The position numbers and the translations under genes are program-made. From assembly GCA_020796225.1 (NCBI GenBank), contig CM036774.1:25906692-25970691 (forward strand): DNA of 64,000 nucleotides, given 5' to 3'. The notes below the pieces were generated by a model, which had not been told where the DNA came from, searched no databases, and saw only the letters and a list, made by a program, of their open reading frames with translations. The DNA comes from Arion vulgaris (Eukaryota > Mollusca > Gastropoda > Stylommatophora > Arionidae). Within the stretch, counting starts at the first letter, position 1; the number at the start of each line of letters is the position of its first letter. Shown in pieces: positions 11,602 through 22,724 of this stretch.

Positions 11602-12280
11602 ACTATAGTTCGTTCCAAAATTTGTGATCACACCAAAGTTTAATTTGTACAAAATCTATCTGATGGATACAAGTAATATTTTGCATGCAGTCTATATACC
11701 TCACGACTTCGAATCCATGTTTAACTAAATGGTAGGTAGCTTAGTTGATGCAAAAACGTTTTTGTTATATAATTTTGCAAAAGCACAACAAAATGATAAT
11801 CAAAGTTTAGAACTTACAGTAATACACAAAATGGTGGCGAATGATTGCAAAGGCGTATTCCTATTACATATTATAAAAGAAAGGTCAATAGTGAACAAAT
11901 GATACCTTCCACTTCTATAAATGAAAGTAAATGTTGCGTACATACACCAATGACAGTCGGTAGGAAACATTGTGAACTGATTAATTCCACGGGTTCCCGA
12001 TTTTGACGTACACTGAATTGCATTTGGAACATGGAAATGCTTAGTTATAGACAAACTTGACAATCGTACTGTAAAATTTTGACAAGTATACCAGATCAAT
12101 ATCACGGTAAATTTAGTAATAACATATAATAAAATTCTTACAGAACTAAAGGTTTGGGTGGCAAAAAATACTTTTGGAATGTCGTCACTGTTACCTATAT
12201 AAAAATCAAGAATTTCTGTCAAGTGGATGATTTTATATCGGTCGGTAAAGATGATCATTAATTTTGGAACGAACTATAGT
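11602..12280. mobile_element. MITE with 21-bp perfect terminal inverted repeats
   Basis: The first 21 bases (11602-11622, beginning ACTATAGTTCGTTCC) are the exact reverse complement of 12260-12280. Similarity continues a few bases inward around TGATCA. Total length is 679 bp. The superfamily is uncertain; TATA next to the repeats would fit a TA-targeting element. A 152-codon minus frame inside has no recognisable domain and I do not call it a gene. Confidence 0.8.
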
Positions 12281-12359
12281 TGCCATGTATGTTGTCAGGC
12301 ATTTGTCAATATATTCAGCATTCCCTGCTCTGTATGTTTACAGTTAAATCTTCTTTACT

Positions 12360-12620
12360 TAACTCCTCTTGAAGCATAATGCATCAACACATTTCTTCCA
12401 ACAAGATCTGTCTTTAGCAAGCCAGTTTAATTCATTCCAGTTCTTTGCTGTCTTTTCAACATTTCATCTTCATGACTCTCTAGGTCTTTCCCACCCTCTC
12501 TTGTCTCCCGGATTTCAATTCAGAGCCACATGTGGGGTCTGGCCTTCACTTATATCTCCTCTTTTTTTCCTCATTGATATTACTGAGGCCTGTCGTTGAA
12601 ATCTCAGTAATATGATTTTT
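12360..12620 (-). mobile_element. Degraded LINE 3' fragment
   Basis: The minus strand has short pieces resembling a LINE ORF2 C-terminus (a DPTCGSELKSGRQERVGK-like stretch, with stops). The family is not resolved. Confidence 0.4.
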
Positions 12621-12999
12621 TTTGGTCTCAACAAATTCTGAGAGTTTTCCAGAGACATTTTCCCTCAAAGTCTCTTATGATAGTGACTGTCTTGTCTTTT
12701 TACTTGTTTACCATGTCTCTGATCCTTGTAATAAGACTGAGCGCATATTTGATTTGTATATATTGAGAGTAGTCTGTGTCTTTATGATGATCTCTATATG
12801 TTTGTCCTATAGTTAAGTAAAATATCTTTTATCATTTCATTTCTCATATTTTAACTTCATTGTATACATGTTCACTATATTTCCTCAATTTTATACATCA
12901 ATATTTTAATGCAGGTATGATGATAGAAAAGACACCCATCTGCATCCGGTAAGTAAAACTTGTATTTTATGTTGATCCTAGTAGAATCAATCATGAAGC

Positions 13000-13510
13000 T
13001 CTCTCTCTCTAGCCTGTGACACTCCTGTCGCTTAGAGCAGCAACAAATGCACACCATTCTTCACTATTCTTGGTCAACATCTGCATTGTGTGCCAGCTCT
13101 GATTCATTGCTTTCAGTTGTTGTTCAACCGTTCTCCTTCAGGTCGTTTTGGGTCTTCCCTGTTTTCGTCTACTCTCTGGTGTCCATATCAGTGCAGTTTT
13201 CATGACAGAGTTAGTCTACATGCATATCACCTGTCTGATCCATCTCGAACATCTTGACGATGGTGCTTATATTTCCTTGTTCACACTATGCAAGCAGTTC
13301 TTGGTTTACAGATAGTATCTAGGCAGAACATGTGTAAGATCTTCGCAGACAAGTTGTATGGAAGGTGGAGATTTCGGACATGTCTTACTCTGTCATTCTT
13401 CAGCATTCTGATCTGTATAGTAATGTTGATAGCACACAGCTAAGGTATATAATAATCTTGGCTCTGATGCTGTATTGAACTGATTTCCAGACCGTCTGAA
13501 GGGTAATAAA
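13000..13510 (-). mobile_element. LINE 3' fragment
   Basis: Minus-strand pieces read like TALIWTPESRRKQGRPKTT, RRTVEQQLKAMNQ and WCAFVAALSDRS, the usual end of an RT/endonuclease LINE ORF2. Frameshifts and stops are present. It is related in layout, not closely in sequence, to 48735-49175. Confidence 0.75.
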
Positions 13511-13574
13511 TGAACTTCATGCTTTACACAGTCTACGTTTAATGTTCAATCATGAATGACTATAAGGGTCTAAA

Positions 13575-13735
13575 ACCGAATGATTGATTTCACTGCGTCG
13601 GATTTTACCCATATGGCTCTGCCTCTCTCTCAGAAATGGCGCCGTCTGTCGAGAGTATTGCACAACACACAAACTCCGTAGCTCTGGCAACAATCCTAGG
13701 TGTCTGGAAAAAATGCACTCGTGTAACCCTTAGCG
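13575..13735 (-). mobile_element. SINE family G fragment
   Basis: Shares CCCATATGGCTCTG, GAGAGTATTGCACAA, TCCGTAGCTC and CAACAATCCTAGG with other family G copies (14325-14475, 15762-15915, 21140-21340, 21760-21920, 31440-31670, 40765-40890). The tRNA-like head is not preserved. Confidence 0.65.
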
Positions 13736-14121
13736 ATGTCTAGTAGTAGCTTTTATCAATCGTGATTCAAACACAAGCGGCTAATGTACAATCAACTGTG
13801 GTGACACTTTGTCCCCATGTCTGGTTCCAGCTCTACTTGTCTAGAGAAAACAGCACATTGATGTGAACTGTTGAAGTCTTACTAAGATGACTTCCAGATT
13901 TAGACCAGCAAAAAAATAGATCTGTCCATTAATGGAAACAAACATTTGTCTTAAAAGACATAGGATGGCCATGACATATGAGGTGGGGTTCTAACAGAAC
14001 ATATTCCAAGAGATAACTACTCAGTGCCTAGGATGCTGCAGTAATCATCCATAGATCTCTTCAGAGTAATAATCTTCACACCTCATGGCATTGCAGACCT
14101 GGCAGAGGAATTGAATTTTTC

Positions 14122-15251
14122 AGAGACGTTACTGATTGATCGCTTTTAATACGGATGTAGGACGGGAAATGTGTCTTCGAGAATTTAATGACCAGCTTGG
14201 CTAATCATTGCAAAACTGTTCAGGTTAGATTTTTGTTTATGATCCCAACAGGAAAAACTTGACTGTATACATTAACAATTTGGTGGCTGGATGAGATTCT
14301 TTTAAGATTGGAAGGGACCTAATTATAAGGTTGACTTATTGGTTCACCTGGTTTTTCCCAAAAGCTCGTCCTGTTGTCAGAAATGGTACACCATCTTGAG
14401 AGTTTGTACAAACTCTGAGCTCAAGCAACCATCCTAGGATGTCATGAAAATTGATCATGAGCTCGGTAGGAAATACTTCTTCTCGTTAGCTAATGTTCAT
14501 GTCTACACAATAAGTCGGTTCTATGGATGTATTATTTGTGTTGTTAGTTCATCAAGCTTCCAAAGCTCTGAGAGATACTAAAACTGACAAGGTTAACCTG
14601 TGTTTCTATGCAAAATATTCTGGTTGCCACCATGTAGTAAATGTTTTATGAATTAGAAATAAACTAAGAATTAAACAGTACAGCGCATTAATCCCCTCTC
14701 TCTCTCTCTCTTTGCCTATTGGGTTGGGCATAGGCCCTCAACAACTCATGCAAAGTCTTCTATTCTAGTATCCTGCAGCTCCTCCAGCTCTTCTAATTGT
14801 TGATCGATGAATCCACTGCCTTTAGAATCCTAGCATTCTCTTAGAAATAAAACCAGCGCTGTTGAAACAAATGTATGGTGCTGGAACAAAATTTGAACAC
14901 ATATAAGCGAAAGTTAATTAACATATACTAAGAAAACCAACAACCTGGTAAAGTTGAAAGGAGAGCAACAAGGATCACATAAGTTAAGAAAATGGTAGAA
15001 TTCAGGCGTAACTTGTTCCATGTATAATTTATAACACTGATCTTGTTGGGGACTGCAGTACCATAGCGGTTTATTTACCGCCTGAAGTATGTGGACCCTT
15101 GCAGCCAGTGATTAGTACCACTATCAGAACAAGTCCTCTTATATTGGAGAAATAAAGAAAAAGCAGAGTAAGCTCATTAACTTTGTCCACTGTTGAATAA
15201 GCTTGGTTGTGTTGTGCCCGCTCTTCTTTCAAATATTCGAATTTTCAGTGC
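14122..15251 (+). repeat. Direct duplication, copy 1
   Basis: Aligns end to end with 15524-16783 in the same orientation, including unique sequence, a family G SINE piece (14325-14475) and a family K LINE tail (14693-14840, minus strand). Copy 1 is about 130 bases shorter. The difference consists mostly of scattered losses of one or a few bases, often in homopolymers. Confidence 0.9.
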
Positions 15252-15523
15252 AACAAGAATATGGGAACTATCATCAACACGCGCTGAGATGGATTGACAT
15301 GAGCCAAATTTGGTAGATAGGACCACACTGAACTGCGACTTGAGAGGACTCCAGAGGTTAGGCCAAAGTCAAGACCAAGACTGACCTTAGGAGAACAACA
15401 GTAGCAAGAACATGAAGGAAATGAATCATAGCTGGAACACATACAGAGGAAGGCCAGAACAGGGAAGAATGGTATAGTTTGTTGCTGCCCTTAAACGCCA
15501 AGGGCGAACTGGCTAAAGAGAGA
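15252..15523 (+). mobile_element. LINE 3' end fragment between the duplicated blocks
   Basis: The plus strand reads like the end of a LINE ORF2: a final block near 15440-15500 resembles GQNREEWYSLLLPLNAKGEL, then a (GA)n tail. It lies exactly between the two duplication copies. Confidence 0.5.
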
Positions 15524-16783
15524 GAGAGACGTTACTGATTGTGATACCGCTTTTAACACGGTGAGGACGGGGAAAATGTGTCTGTGGAATTTAATGACCG
15601 CATGGCTAGTGCATTCGCCACAAAACTGTTCAGGTTAAGATTTTTGTTTATGTCCCCAACAGGAAAAAACTTGTACTAGTATATACATTAACAAATTTGG
15701 TGGCTGGATGTAGATTTTTTTTTTAAAGGGATTGGAAGGGGGGGACCTAATTATAAAGGGTTGACTTCATTGGTTCACCTGGTTTTTCCCAATGGCTCCG
15801 TCCCTGTTGGCAGAAATGGTACACCATCTACTGAGAGTTTTGTACAAACTCTGTAGCTTCAGCAACCATCCTAGGGATGTCATGAAAAAATTGCATACAT
15901 GACTCGGTCAGGAGAATTACTTCTTCTCGTTCGCTAATGTTCTATGTCTACACAATAAGTCCGGTTCTATGGATGTGTATTGTTGTGTTTGTTAGTTCAT
16001 CAAGGCTTCCAAACAGCTCTGAGGAGAATTACTAACAACTGACCAAAGGTTAAACGCTGGTGTTTCCTCAGAAAATATTCTGTGTTCGACCCCTCGGTAA
16101 GGTAAATGTTTTTATGTTTAAGAGAAAGTAAAACCAAGGAATTAAACATACAGCCGCAGCCATTAATCCCACTCTCTCTCTCTCTCTTTGCCTTTTACCC
16201 CGGGTTGGGGCATAGGCCCTCAACCAACTCATGCCAAGTCTTCCTATCTCTAGCTATCTCCTGCAGCTCCTCCAGCTCTTCTTTATATTGTTGATCTATT
16301 AATCCCACTGCCTTGTAGAATCCCCTAGCATTCTCTTAGAAAATTAAAACCAAGCGCTGTTAGAAAACAAATGTATGGTGCTGCAGAATCAAGAATTTTG
16401 TGAACACCATATAAGACGAAAGGATTAGATTAAACATATACTAAGAAAACCAACAACCTGGTAAAGTTGAAAGGAGAGGCAACAAGGATCACATAAGTTA
16501 AAGAAAATGGTAGAATTCAGACGTAACTTTTTCCAAATGTATAATTTATAACACTGATCTTGTTGGCAGGACATGCAGTACCATAGCGGTTTATTTACCG
16601 ACGACAGTGATGATGCGGACCCTTGGCAGCCGTATTAGTACCCACTATCAGAACAAGTCCTCTTATATTGAGAGAAATAAAGAAAAACGAGGTAAGACGT
16701 CATTAACTTTGTCCACTGTTGAAGTAGCTTGGTTGTGTTGTAGCCCTCGCTCTCTCTTTCAAATATTCTGATATTTTCAGTGC
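15524..16783 (+). repeat. Direct duplication, copy 2
   Basis: The fuller of the two copies. It contains a family G SINE piece at 15762-15915 and a family K LINE tail on the minus strand at 16165-16345, marked by the (CT)n run and GGGGCATAGGCCCTCAACC. The junctions on both sides are sharp when compared with copy 1. Confidence 0.9.
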
Positions 16784-16805
16784 TATTTTATAATATCATT
16801 ATAAC

Positions 16806-17065
16806 TATTTTACTGATAACATCGCCCGAGTGGTTACTGGGGCCCAAATTTGAGGTGTAAAGAATAGAACCACTGTTACCTGCGCGCATGTCGTAAGAGG
16901 CGACTAAGGAGGTTTGGCTAAAATCGGATGCACATGTCCTGAACGTGTAGTCTGCGTTTAAGGGCCTACCAAACCAATGTGCAACATATACACGTTCTTA
17001 GCAAAGATCAAACATATCACAAAGAGTGATTAAATTTGGTCGTGAAGAACGACGAAAGAAGGAGA
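16806..17065 (+). mobile_element. SINE family A
   Basis: Starts GCCCGAGTGGTTACTGGGGC, which resembles tRNA-Ser/Leu box A. It continues with GTGTAAAGAATAGAACCAC, CGCATGTCGTAAGAGGCGAC and TAAGGAGGTTTGGCT. After AAATCGGATGCACATGTCC it runs through ACACGTTCTTAGCAAAGATC and CACAAAGAGTGATTAAA to an AAGAA-rich end. One of about nine copies in the window. Confidence 0.9.
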
Positions 17066-17190
17066 CTGATAACATCATGGATTGGCAAGGAAAAGACTTT
17101 TCCATGTTCATCCGTCTCGCGGAGGAAAGAGATATTTGGACGACTGTTGGGGTGGCAAAGTTCTGCTCAGGGCAAGCTATTTGATGATGA
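17066..17190 (+). mobile_element. LINE family J, 3' terminus
   Basis: Same 3' end as the reverse complement of 2582-2700: GGTGGCAAAGTTCTGCTCAG then AAGCTATTTGATGATGATGA. It abuts the end of the preceding SINE A. Confidence 0.7.
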
Positions 17191-17285
17191 TGATTCTGGG
17201 TTAATTTTTTTTTAGTTGAGAATTATTTTGACTGTTGGATTACTTTTTATTGTTACATACTCTGAAAGCTTATCCTGCCATAATA

Positions 17286-17960
17286 ATAATAATTCTTCTC
17301 GTACCATTATACTTCACATAGGGCCTGCAAGCAATTTCTCCATACTGCTCTATCCTGGGCAACTTGCTTAATCTCCTCCATGGAGCTTAGACCAATATGT
17401 CTTGCCTCTCTCAGCAAAGTTGGTTTCAGGGTCGTCTTAGTGCCTCTCTTTCTTGAACCCTTTCTTTGCCTCCCACTTCAATGCCTGCTTTGATATTCGT
17501 TGATCATTTCTTCTCAAGGTGTGTCCAACATATCTCCATATTCTCCTTCTTATAACAGTTGTTACTAGTGGTTGACCAGACATATCTCTATTTTCATCAC
17601 TACTTCTGATTCGTTCCATTTTATGTTTTTTTTCATGCACTGCATCTATTTTCAAATGCATTCAACTTGCTTTCTATATCTTTACTCATTTTCCAACTCT
17701 CGCTGGCATATGTTAGGATTGATACAACATTTGAATTGGAAATTCTTAATTTCGCTTTTAATACCTACTATATAACTTAACAGTTCCATATTTTATTTAG
17801 ACTTTTAAAAGCTGATGTTGCTTTGCCAAGTTGTATCATAATTTATTTTTTAACATTTCCAGTGCAATCAAAATTGTTACTTAAATAGGTGAACTGCTCT
17901 GTTATTTTTATCATTTTAGATTCCAGGGTGCAATTAAAAATACTAGTATTTTCTGCCAGG
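17286..17960 (-). mobile_element. LINE family T, 3' part of ORF2
   Basis: The minus strand encodes KMERIRSSDENRDMSGQPLV, then TTVIRRRIWRYVGHTLRRND and QRISKQALKWEAKKG. Upstream pieces are degraded. The segment SGQPLVTTVIRRRxWRYVG is the source of the tandem array at 61073-63950. Other copies are at 25205-25510 and 35495-35960. Confidence 0.9.
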
Positions 17961-18024
17961 TTGCATTATCGATACTGAAGATATATTTCTTTCTTTCTTA
18001 TATTCTATCATTGTTATTTTATAG

Positions 18025-18198
18025 GATCCCTCAGTCTCGCGGAGAAGAAAGTCAGTCACTACCTGGCCACTGGTAGCCTGGGTCGTCCAATCTCCATGGA
18101 AACCAGTTTTGCCTTCAGTGGAGAACAAAGCAGTATCGGTGGCATTCCAGACTCGAACCAACCAACATCTTCAGGTCAATGGAAAGAACGAAATCAGG
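18025..18198 (+). CDS. WAC: WAC, putative N-terminal exon before the WW exon
   Basis: A 174-bp candidate exon with acceptor TTGTTATTTTATAG and donor GG|GTGAGA. In the frame that starts at its third base it reads an open Ser/Gly-rich segment including GGIPDSNQPTSSGQWKERNQ. It ends with one base that joins the WW exon as [10 protein letters not shown], just before DWSEH. WAC proteins are Ser-rich and unstructured at this point, so composition and phase fit, although there is no strong residue match. The other frames are less protein-like; one of them hits a stop. No start codon or earlier exon was found. It could be unrelated intronic sequence. Confidence 0.5.
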
Positions 18199-18339
18199 GT
18201 GAGAAGGGAGTGGGAGAAAAACTAGTAATCATCATTGTTATGAAATCTGTATAGGCATGGGTTGCAGAGGGCGTAACATTTTTAGTGTGTGCGCTGTAGC
18301 TGCGGAGTCTCGATCACACTAAAGTGTGCCTTGTTCAAA

Positions 18340-19115
18340 CTCCGCTGCAAATTCATTTTCAAGGGATTTTTAATGAAGGGTAAAAATAGACCTCGCCGTT
18401 CAGAAAGCAATGGGAAACTACTGAATAAGCAATACTCTCGACAGGTAGCGTGCAATACTCTCGGCAGGTGGCATGCCATTTCTGCTGAGAGGGACCTAGC
18501 CGTATGGGGTAAACCCGGTGCAATGAAGTCAATCCTTTGGCTTTAAAACCCTTTTAAACTGAATGTACAAGTGGTGCCTAGAAAATCTACGACTAGTTTA
18601 CTGAGGTTGATGGCTACATCCTGTAAAGGATATGCCACAATTTTCATTTTCTGTGAGTCCGTCCTATAGCTAAACCACATCCAAGACCGTAAAACTGGAA
18701 AGTGAAGGGATCTAATTATAAAAATGCAAATATACAAGTTATTGTTTGCTGGTAATCATAACGACAGAGATGAGGTGTCTTAGAAAAGCTGCAGGGGTGA
18801 CAATAAGAGACAAAATTAGAAATAAAGAAATCAGAACTGGATGTGAAACCAGTCATGCAATTCATAAAAGAACAACAGATTAAATGGTTTGGACACCTAA
18901 CAAGAATGCCCTGGTATCGCTTACCACAGAGAGCTTTGTAATGAGTACAAAGCAAGAGGAAGACCACGCAAAAGATGGCGCGACGGCATCAAGAACAGCC
19001 TTACGAACATGAATATCAGCTTACAAAGTGCCTTAAAACAAGCACACACAAGATTACTACGTTTCACCCCAACATTTCTATAAAGAAGTAAATGGTGGAA
19101 GAGAAGAAGAGGTAA
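18340..19115 (+). mobile_element. LINE family L with a family G SINE inserted
   Basis: The plus strand carries LINE ORF2 remnants: a block like GVTIRDKIRNKEIRTGCETS, then QIKWFGHLTRMPWYRLPQRA and ARGRPRKRWRDGIKNSLTNM in different frames, ending near an AGAAGAAGAGG run. The early part (AAAGCAATGGGAAACTACTG ... GTGGTGCCTAGAAAATC) is interrupted at about 18430-18560 by a plus-oriented SINE G. The same LINE occurs at 39590-40165, also interrupted at this place, and at 58395-58905. Confidence 0.8.
18430..18545 (+). mobile_element. SINE family G, 3' part, inside LINE L
   Basis: Plus-strand orientation: GCAATACTCTCGGCAGGTGG, GCCATTTCTGCTGAGAGGGA, GGGGTAAACCCGGTGCAATG, then AAGTCAATCC. This is the reverse complement of the other family G copies listed here. 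Confidence 0.8.
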
Positions 19116-19559
19116 TCTTGGTTTCACTTAGTGTATCATGATAATTTGTTGTTTGTGTTACTCACAATTTCATGCCTATGTTTGATTAGGAATGCTGATT
19201 TGAAAAACTAATACAAATGTTGGTAATAAGTTGCAGCCATATGCTGCTTTTGGAATAAAATTAAAGCTCTAACAACATCACTGATGATAGGTTTACACTA
19301 GTCCTAGAAATCATATATGACCTTATGTTCTTGCACAGCTGCCAACAATGGAAACAGTCAACCTCCAGAAAGAAAGATGTCGAGTTCTTATTTGTTTCTA
19401 TCTTGATTTTGAGCTGTAGACAACCAATATGGAAATGTTGTATCCTTTGTTCTGCTAACACACAATGATATCCTTCTTCTGCTTCTGCACGCTATGAACT
19501 CTGGAGATTCCTTCGACTGATTTTGTGTAAGGAAGGATACGGCACATAAGTTAAATGTA
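19116..19559. other. Intronic sequence without recognised feature
   Basis: AT-rich, with no repeat match or coding signal that I can support. Confidence 0.4.
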
Positions 19560-19690
19560 TCGCTTTGCCCAGGGTTCGGCCCAATTTGGGGTGTAAAGAA
19601 AGAACCACTGTTACCTGCCACGCTGCGTAGAGCGACTAAGAGGTTTTCTGAATGGATGCAGGGTTCTGAACATGCTCATTGCAGGTTGCT
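19560..19690 (+). mobile_element. SINE family A, truncated and eroded
   Basis: TTTGGGGTGTAAAGAAAGAA, CCACTGTTACCTGCCACGC and GCGACTAAGAGG identify the 5' half. Many single-base losses separate it from the family pattern. Confidence 0.8.
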
Positions 19691-19880
19691 GGACAGTAAG
19701 ACTAATGGAGAGCGAACTCAGTAACGCTAGTTGAAATCGGACCATCGCCAGGACACAGCACTGGCTTCAAATGGTACTGAAGATGTGACGTAAATCGCTA
19801 GAGAGAAGAGTTCTTGGCAAAGGCTGTTTATATATCACAATAAGATTGATCAAAATGGCCAAAAACGATGAGATATAGAT
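19691..19880 (-). repeat. Repeat family F copy
   Basis: GGAGAGCGAACTCAGTAACG, CAAATGGTACTGAAGATGTG, TTCTTGGCAAAGGCTG and TTTATATATCACAATAAG are shared with 35280-35450. Confidence 0.75.
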
Positions 19881-19911
19881 GTATCGCTTAGCTACACTTC
19901 AATCATCTAAT

Positions 19912-20159
19912 CTTCTTCTTTGCGTGATTCTTTACACCAATTTTAATCACTCTTTGTGATATGTTTGATCTTTGCCAAGAACTGTATACGTTGCACATTG
20001 GTTTGGTAGGCCCCTAAATGCATATACTTCTATACGTTTAGGGCTCATGCATCCGATTTCAGTCAAACCTCCTTAGACGCCTCTTAGACATGCGTGGCAG
20101 GTAACAGTGGTTCTATTCTTTACATCCCAAATGTGGGCCCCGGTAACCACTCAGGCGTT
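19912..20159 (-). mobile_element. SINE family A, near full length
   Basis: Read in reverse complement it begins at the AACGCCTGAGTGGTTACCGG-like box A (20159) and ends in AAGAAGAAG-type tail sequence at 19912. All family blocks are in order. Confidence 0.9.
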
Positions 20160-20301
20160 AAATCACCTAATAGAGGAGGGCACATGTATGTCTTCTGTTT
20201 TCCTGTACAGTTGTCATCCCACAAAATGTATAGAACTTAGAACATTTCAGACTTATGGCACAGACTATTCATGTTCCAAGTCATATAGCATTTTTATGTC
20301 C

Positions 20302-20523
20302 TTAACCTTTTTGCTATGGACTTATATTATGTTTTCCCATTCACTTCTAAAGTCGCATTAACATGTCTGTTATTATCTCTCCTCTGTGGGCTAAAGACGT
20401 GTTAACACATTATACATTGCTACTGTCACTGCTATAGGCATACATTCACGTTTGTGACCTAGAAACAAAGAGTAGCTATTTTTAGATCCATCTTCGGAAA
20501 GTATGTAGCAGCGAAAGGGTTCA
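20302..20523. mobile_element. piggyBac-type MITE, copy 1
   Basis: Starts with TTAACC plus TTTTTGCTATGGAC and ends with GTAGCAGCGAAAGGGTTCAA. It aligns in reverse orientation along its whole length to the better preserved 38689-38914, sharing AACAAAGAGTAGCTATTTTT and GACGTGTTAACAC. The end sequence and TTAA site are piggyBac hallmarks. It lies in the WAC intron upstream of the WW exon. Confidence 0.8.
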
Positions 20524-20904
20524 AATATTTGGAGAAATATCCTCCAGGTTAGGGTTGGGCAAGGGCTAATAACCCATTCCTGTTTCATCACTAACCTGCA
20601 GTCTAAACACAGCCGCTCGCTGCCATCTCGAAACTAGAAATCCATTGTGCAGTCTGAGCATAATCTGAAAATTGTGTGCTGTTTTCTGGTGTGTATCAGA
20701 ACTCAGAAGAATATATGATCATATCACACAGCTACTCAGACTTGAGTCCTCATACATTTATTTTAAAAAAATCATCTTTTGTTGATTTGTATTAAACTTG
20801 TTGTGATACATGTATGTCCATTCCATTTACTTCCACCCTCAAACTTGTGTTAAGTTGATGAAGGGGGTTAGACTGACATAATGTATTAATAACTTTGTCA
20901 TCAG

Positions 20905-21035
20905 GTTCAGAAGTCAGCGATTCGAGTGCTTGGAGACTGGTCAGAGCACATCAGTAGCTCTGGAAAACGGTACTACTACAATTGTAAAACAGAAGTTTCA
21001 CAGTGGGAAAAACCAAAGGAATGGAACACAGAAAC
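20905..21035 (+). CDS. WAC: WAC, WW-domain exon
   Basis: Preceded by an acceptor at 20903-20904 (TTTGTCATCAG) and followed by the donor GTGAGG at 21036. It encodes [20 protein letters not shown] then [13 protein letters not shown]. This is a group-typical WW domain: two signature Trp 22 residues apart, the YYYN strand, and WEKP with the conserved Pro. The match to the WAC WW domain is near complete, including the SSSGK turn. WAC binds the RNF20/40 H2B-ubiquitin ligase and RNA polymerase II in other animals. Upstream of DWSEH the best protein frame (SEVSDSSAW) is out of register by two missing bases in the run at 20931-20935. The exon ends with two bases of a codon, which does not join 25651 directly, so a short exon is missing. 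Confidence 0.93.
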
Positions 21036-21139
21036 GTGAGGACTTTTTTTTTAAATCTAAATTTCTGTATATCTGTCGGTCTGACATTGTATGTTGCTGT
21101 TTTGTCTGTTTAGTTATTTATTTGTCTACAGTGAAGGAT

Positions 21140-21340
21140 TGACTTCATTGCTCCAGGTTTCCCTATATGGCTCTGTCCCTGTCTGCAGAAATAGCACGCC
21201 ATCTACCAAGAGTGTTGCACAAACTCTGTAGCTCCAGCAACAATCCTAGGTATCTCATTAAAAAAAATTGCACATGTGACTCGGTTCTGATTCGAACTCA
21301 CATACTTCAGAACCACAGGCAAAAGTCTTTGCCATTTCAC
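21140..21340 (-). mobile_element. SINE family G
   Basis: GGATTGACTTCATTGCTCCA, CTATATGGCTCTGTCCCTG, AGCACGCCATCTACCAAGAG, CAACAATCCTAGG; then TGATTCGAACTCACA, which is a box-B-like tRNA segment in reverse. Confidence 0.85.
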
Positions 21341-21599
21341 CATAGAGACTTCCAAATCTATGTGTGGGCTTGTCTAAATACAACTGCTTTCACATATCTT
21401 GAAAGTGTTGTCAACCAGAAACAAAGTCAGATCTAATAACATGAACAGATTGAGTCACCAAAGTGAATTTTTGATTCTTCAGTCAATCTGAAAATTAGCC
21501 TAATACAGCATCAGAACCAATATAAATATAAACAGCAACTGTGTGCTATCAACTTTACTTTATGGAGGAGAGTGAGAGAACAAAATATGTCCAAACTGT

Positions 21600-21725
21600 A
21601 GTGTGGAGGTAAGGTGCTCGCCTCTTGCTGTGAAAGTACTCGGTTTGTTCCCCATGCAAAGCGATTTGGATATTTTTATAGAGATCCCTGATCACAATGT
21701 GGATGAGATATATTTGGGGGAAAGT
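21600..21725 (+). mobile_element. tRNA-headed SINE family H
   Basis: TGTGGAGGTAAGGTGCTCGC then ACTCGGTTTGTTCCCCATGC (box-B-like), followed by GATATTTTTATAGAGATCCC and ATCACAATGTGGATGAGAT. A second copy is at 36763-36895. Confidence 0.65.
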
Positions 21726-21759
21726 GTCATAGAAGTAGGAGACAAGAAAATGGATCTAA

Positions 21760-21920
21760 CGTCAAAGGATTGACTTCATTGCACCAGGTTTTTACCCCAT
21801 ATGACTCAGTCACTCTTCACAGAAGTGGCACACCACTTGCCGAGAATATTGAACAAAGCGCGAATTCTGTAGCTCCGCAACAATCCTAGGATCTCTGGAG
21901 AAAATACAGTTGTGAACAGA
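21760..21920 (-). mobile_element. SINE family G fragment
   Basis: GGATTGACTTCATTGCACCA, CATATGACTCAGTCACTC, GTGGCACACCACTTGCCGAG and GCAACAATCCTAGGATCTC. Confidence 0.8.
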
Positions 21921-22424
21921 AAAGAAAAAGGATGTCCTCCTCAAGGGAGATAGAAGACAACTGCTATTTATACCATAGCTGGGGGATGGGTTGGTTGCGG
22001 CCAGATTATTCATCACTCGCCAGTGGGTTCTGCGCTGTTACCTTATAGGGCCCCATCCTGCTCCCATCCCTTTGTTCTGGCTTTCACCTTTAGTCTTTTG
22101 ACTTGGAAGGACCTGCCAAGAGTTAAACTCCGCCACATAACCTGAAGGGTCATCAAGACACAAACCCTCCAGCCACAATAAGGTTTCTAATGTGGAGTCT
22201 TGTTTTTGAAATTACTGATTTTCTTAAGTAATGAAAGCAACTAAATATTTTTTTGAAAGGTAAACTTCTGTCATTGCTCATGGCATAATTCATGTGGATG
22301 TTATTTTTAATAACCGGAAGCAAGTTATTTTTAGTCAATCTTTCAGTATAAGTGTCCTTACTTGATATTTAATCTCATGTTACCTGCTATCATTAAATTT
22401 GACACTATTCTTTACTGATGTCAG

Positions 22425-22690
22425 ATCGCCAGAGTGGTTACCAGGGTCCAAATTTGGGGTGTAAAGAATAGAACCACTGTTACCTGCCACGCATGTCGTA
22501 AGAGGCGACTAAGGAGGTCTGGCTGAAATCGGATGCGTGTCCTAAACGTGTAGAAGTCTATGTGTTTAGGAGCCTGCCAAACCAATGTGAAACGTATTCA
22601 CGTTCTTGGCCAAGATCAAACCTATCACAAGAGTGATTAAAATTGGTCGTTAAAGAACGGATGCAAAGAAGAAGACCGACATCAGAACCC
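22425..22690 (+). mobile_element. SINE family A, full length
   Basis: All family blocks are in order, from GCCAGAGTGGTTACCAGGG to GATGCAAAGAAGAAGA. Intronic, in the WAC sense orientation. Confidence 0.92.
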
Positions 22691-22724
22691 AAACAACTTA
22701 TATCTTGAGTATTTTCAGGACCCT

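Noticed and set aside
11800..12258. 152-codon minus frame as a gene
   Set aside because: It lies inside a MITE, is AT-rich with no domain, and shows no splice or start evidence.
17943..18161. Minus frame of 72 codons over the first WAC exon candidate
   Set aside because: Antisense shadow; the plus strand has splice sites and phase continuity with the WW exon.
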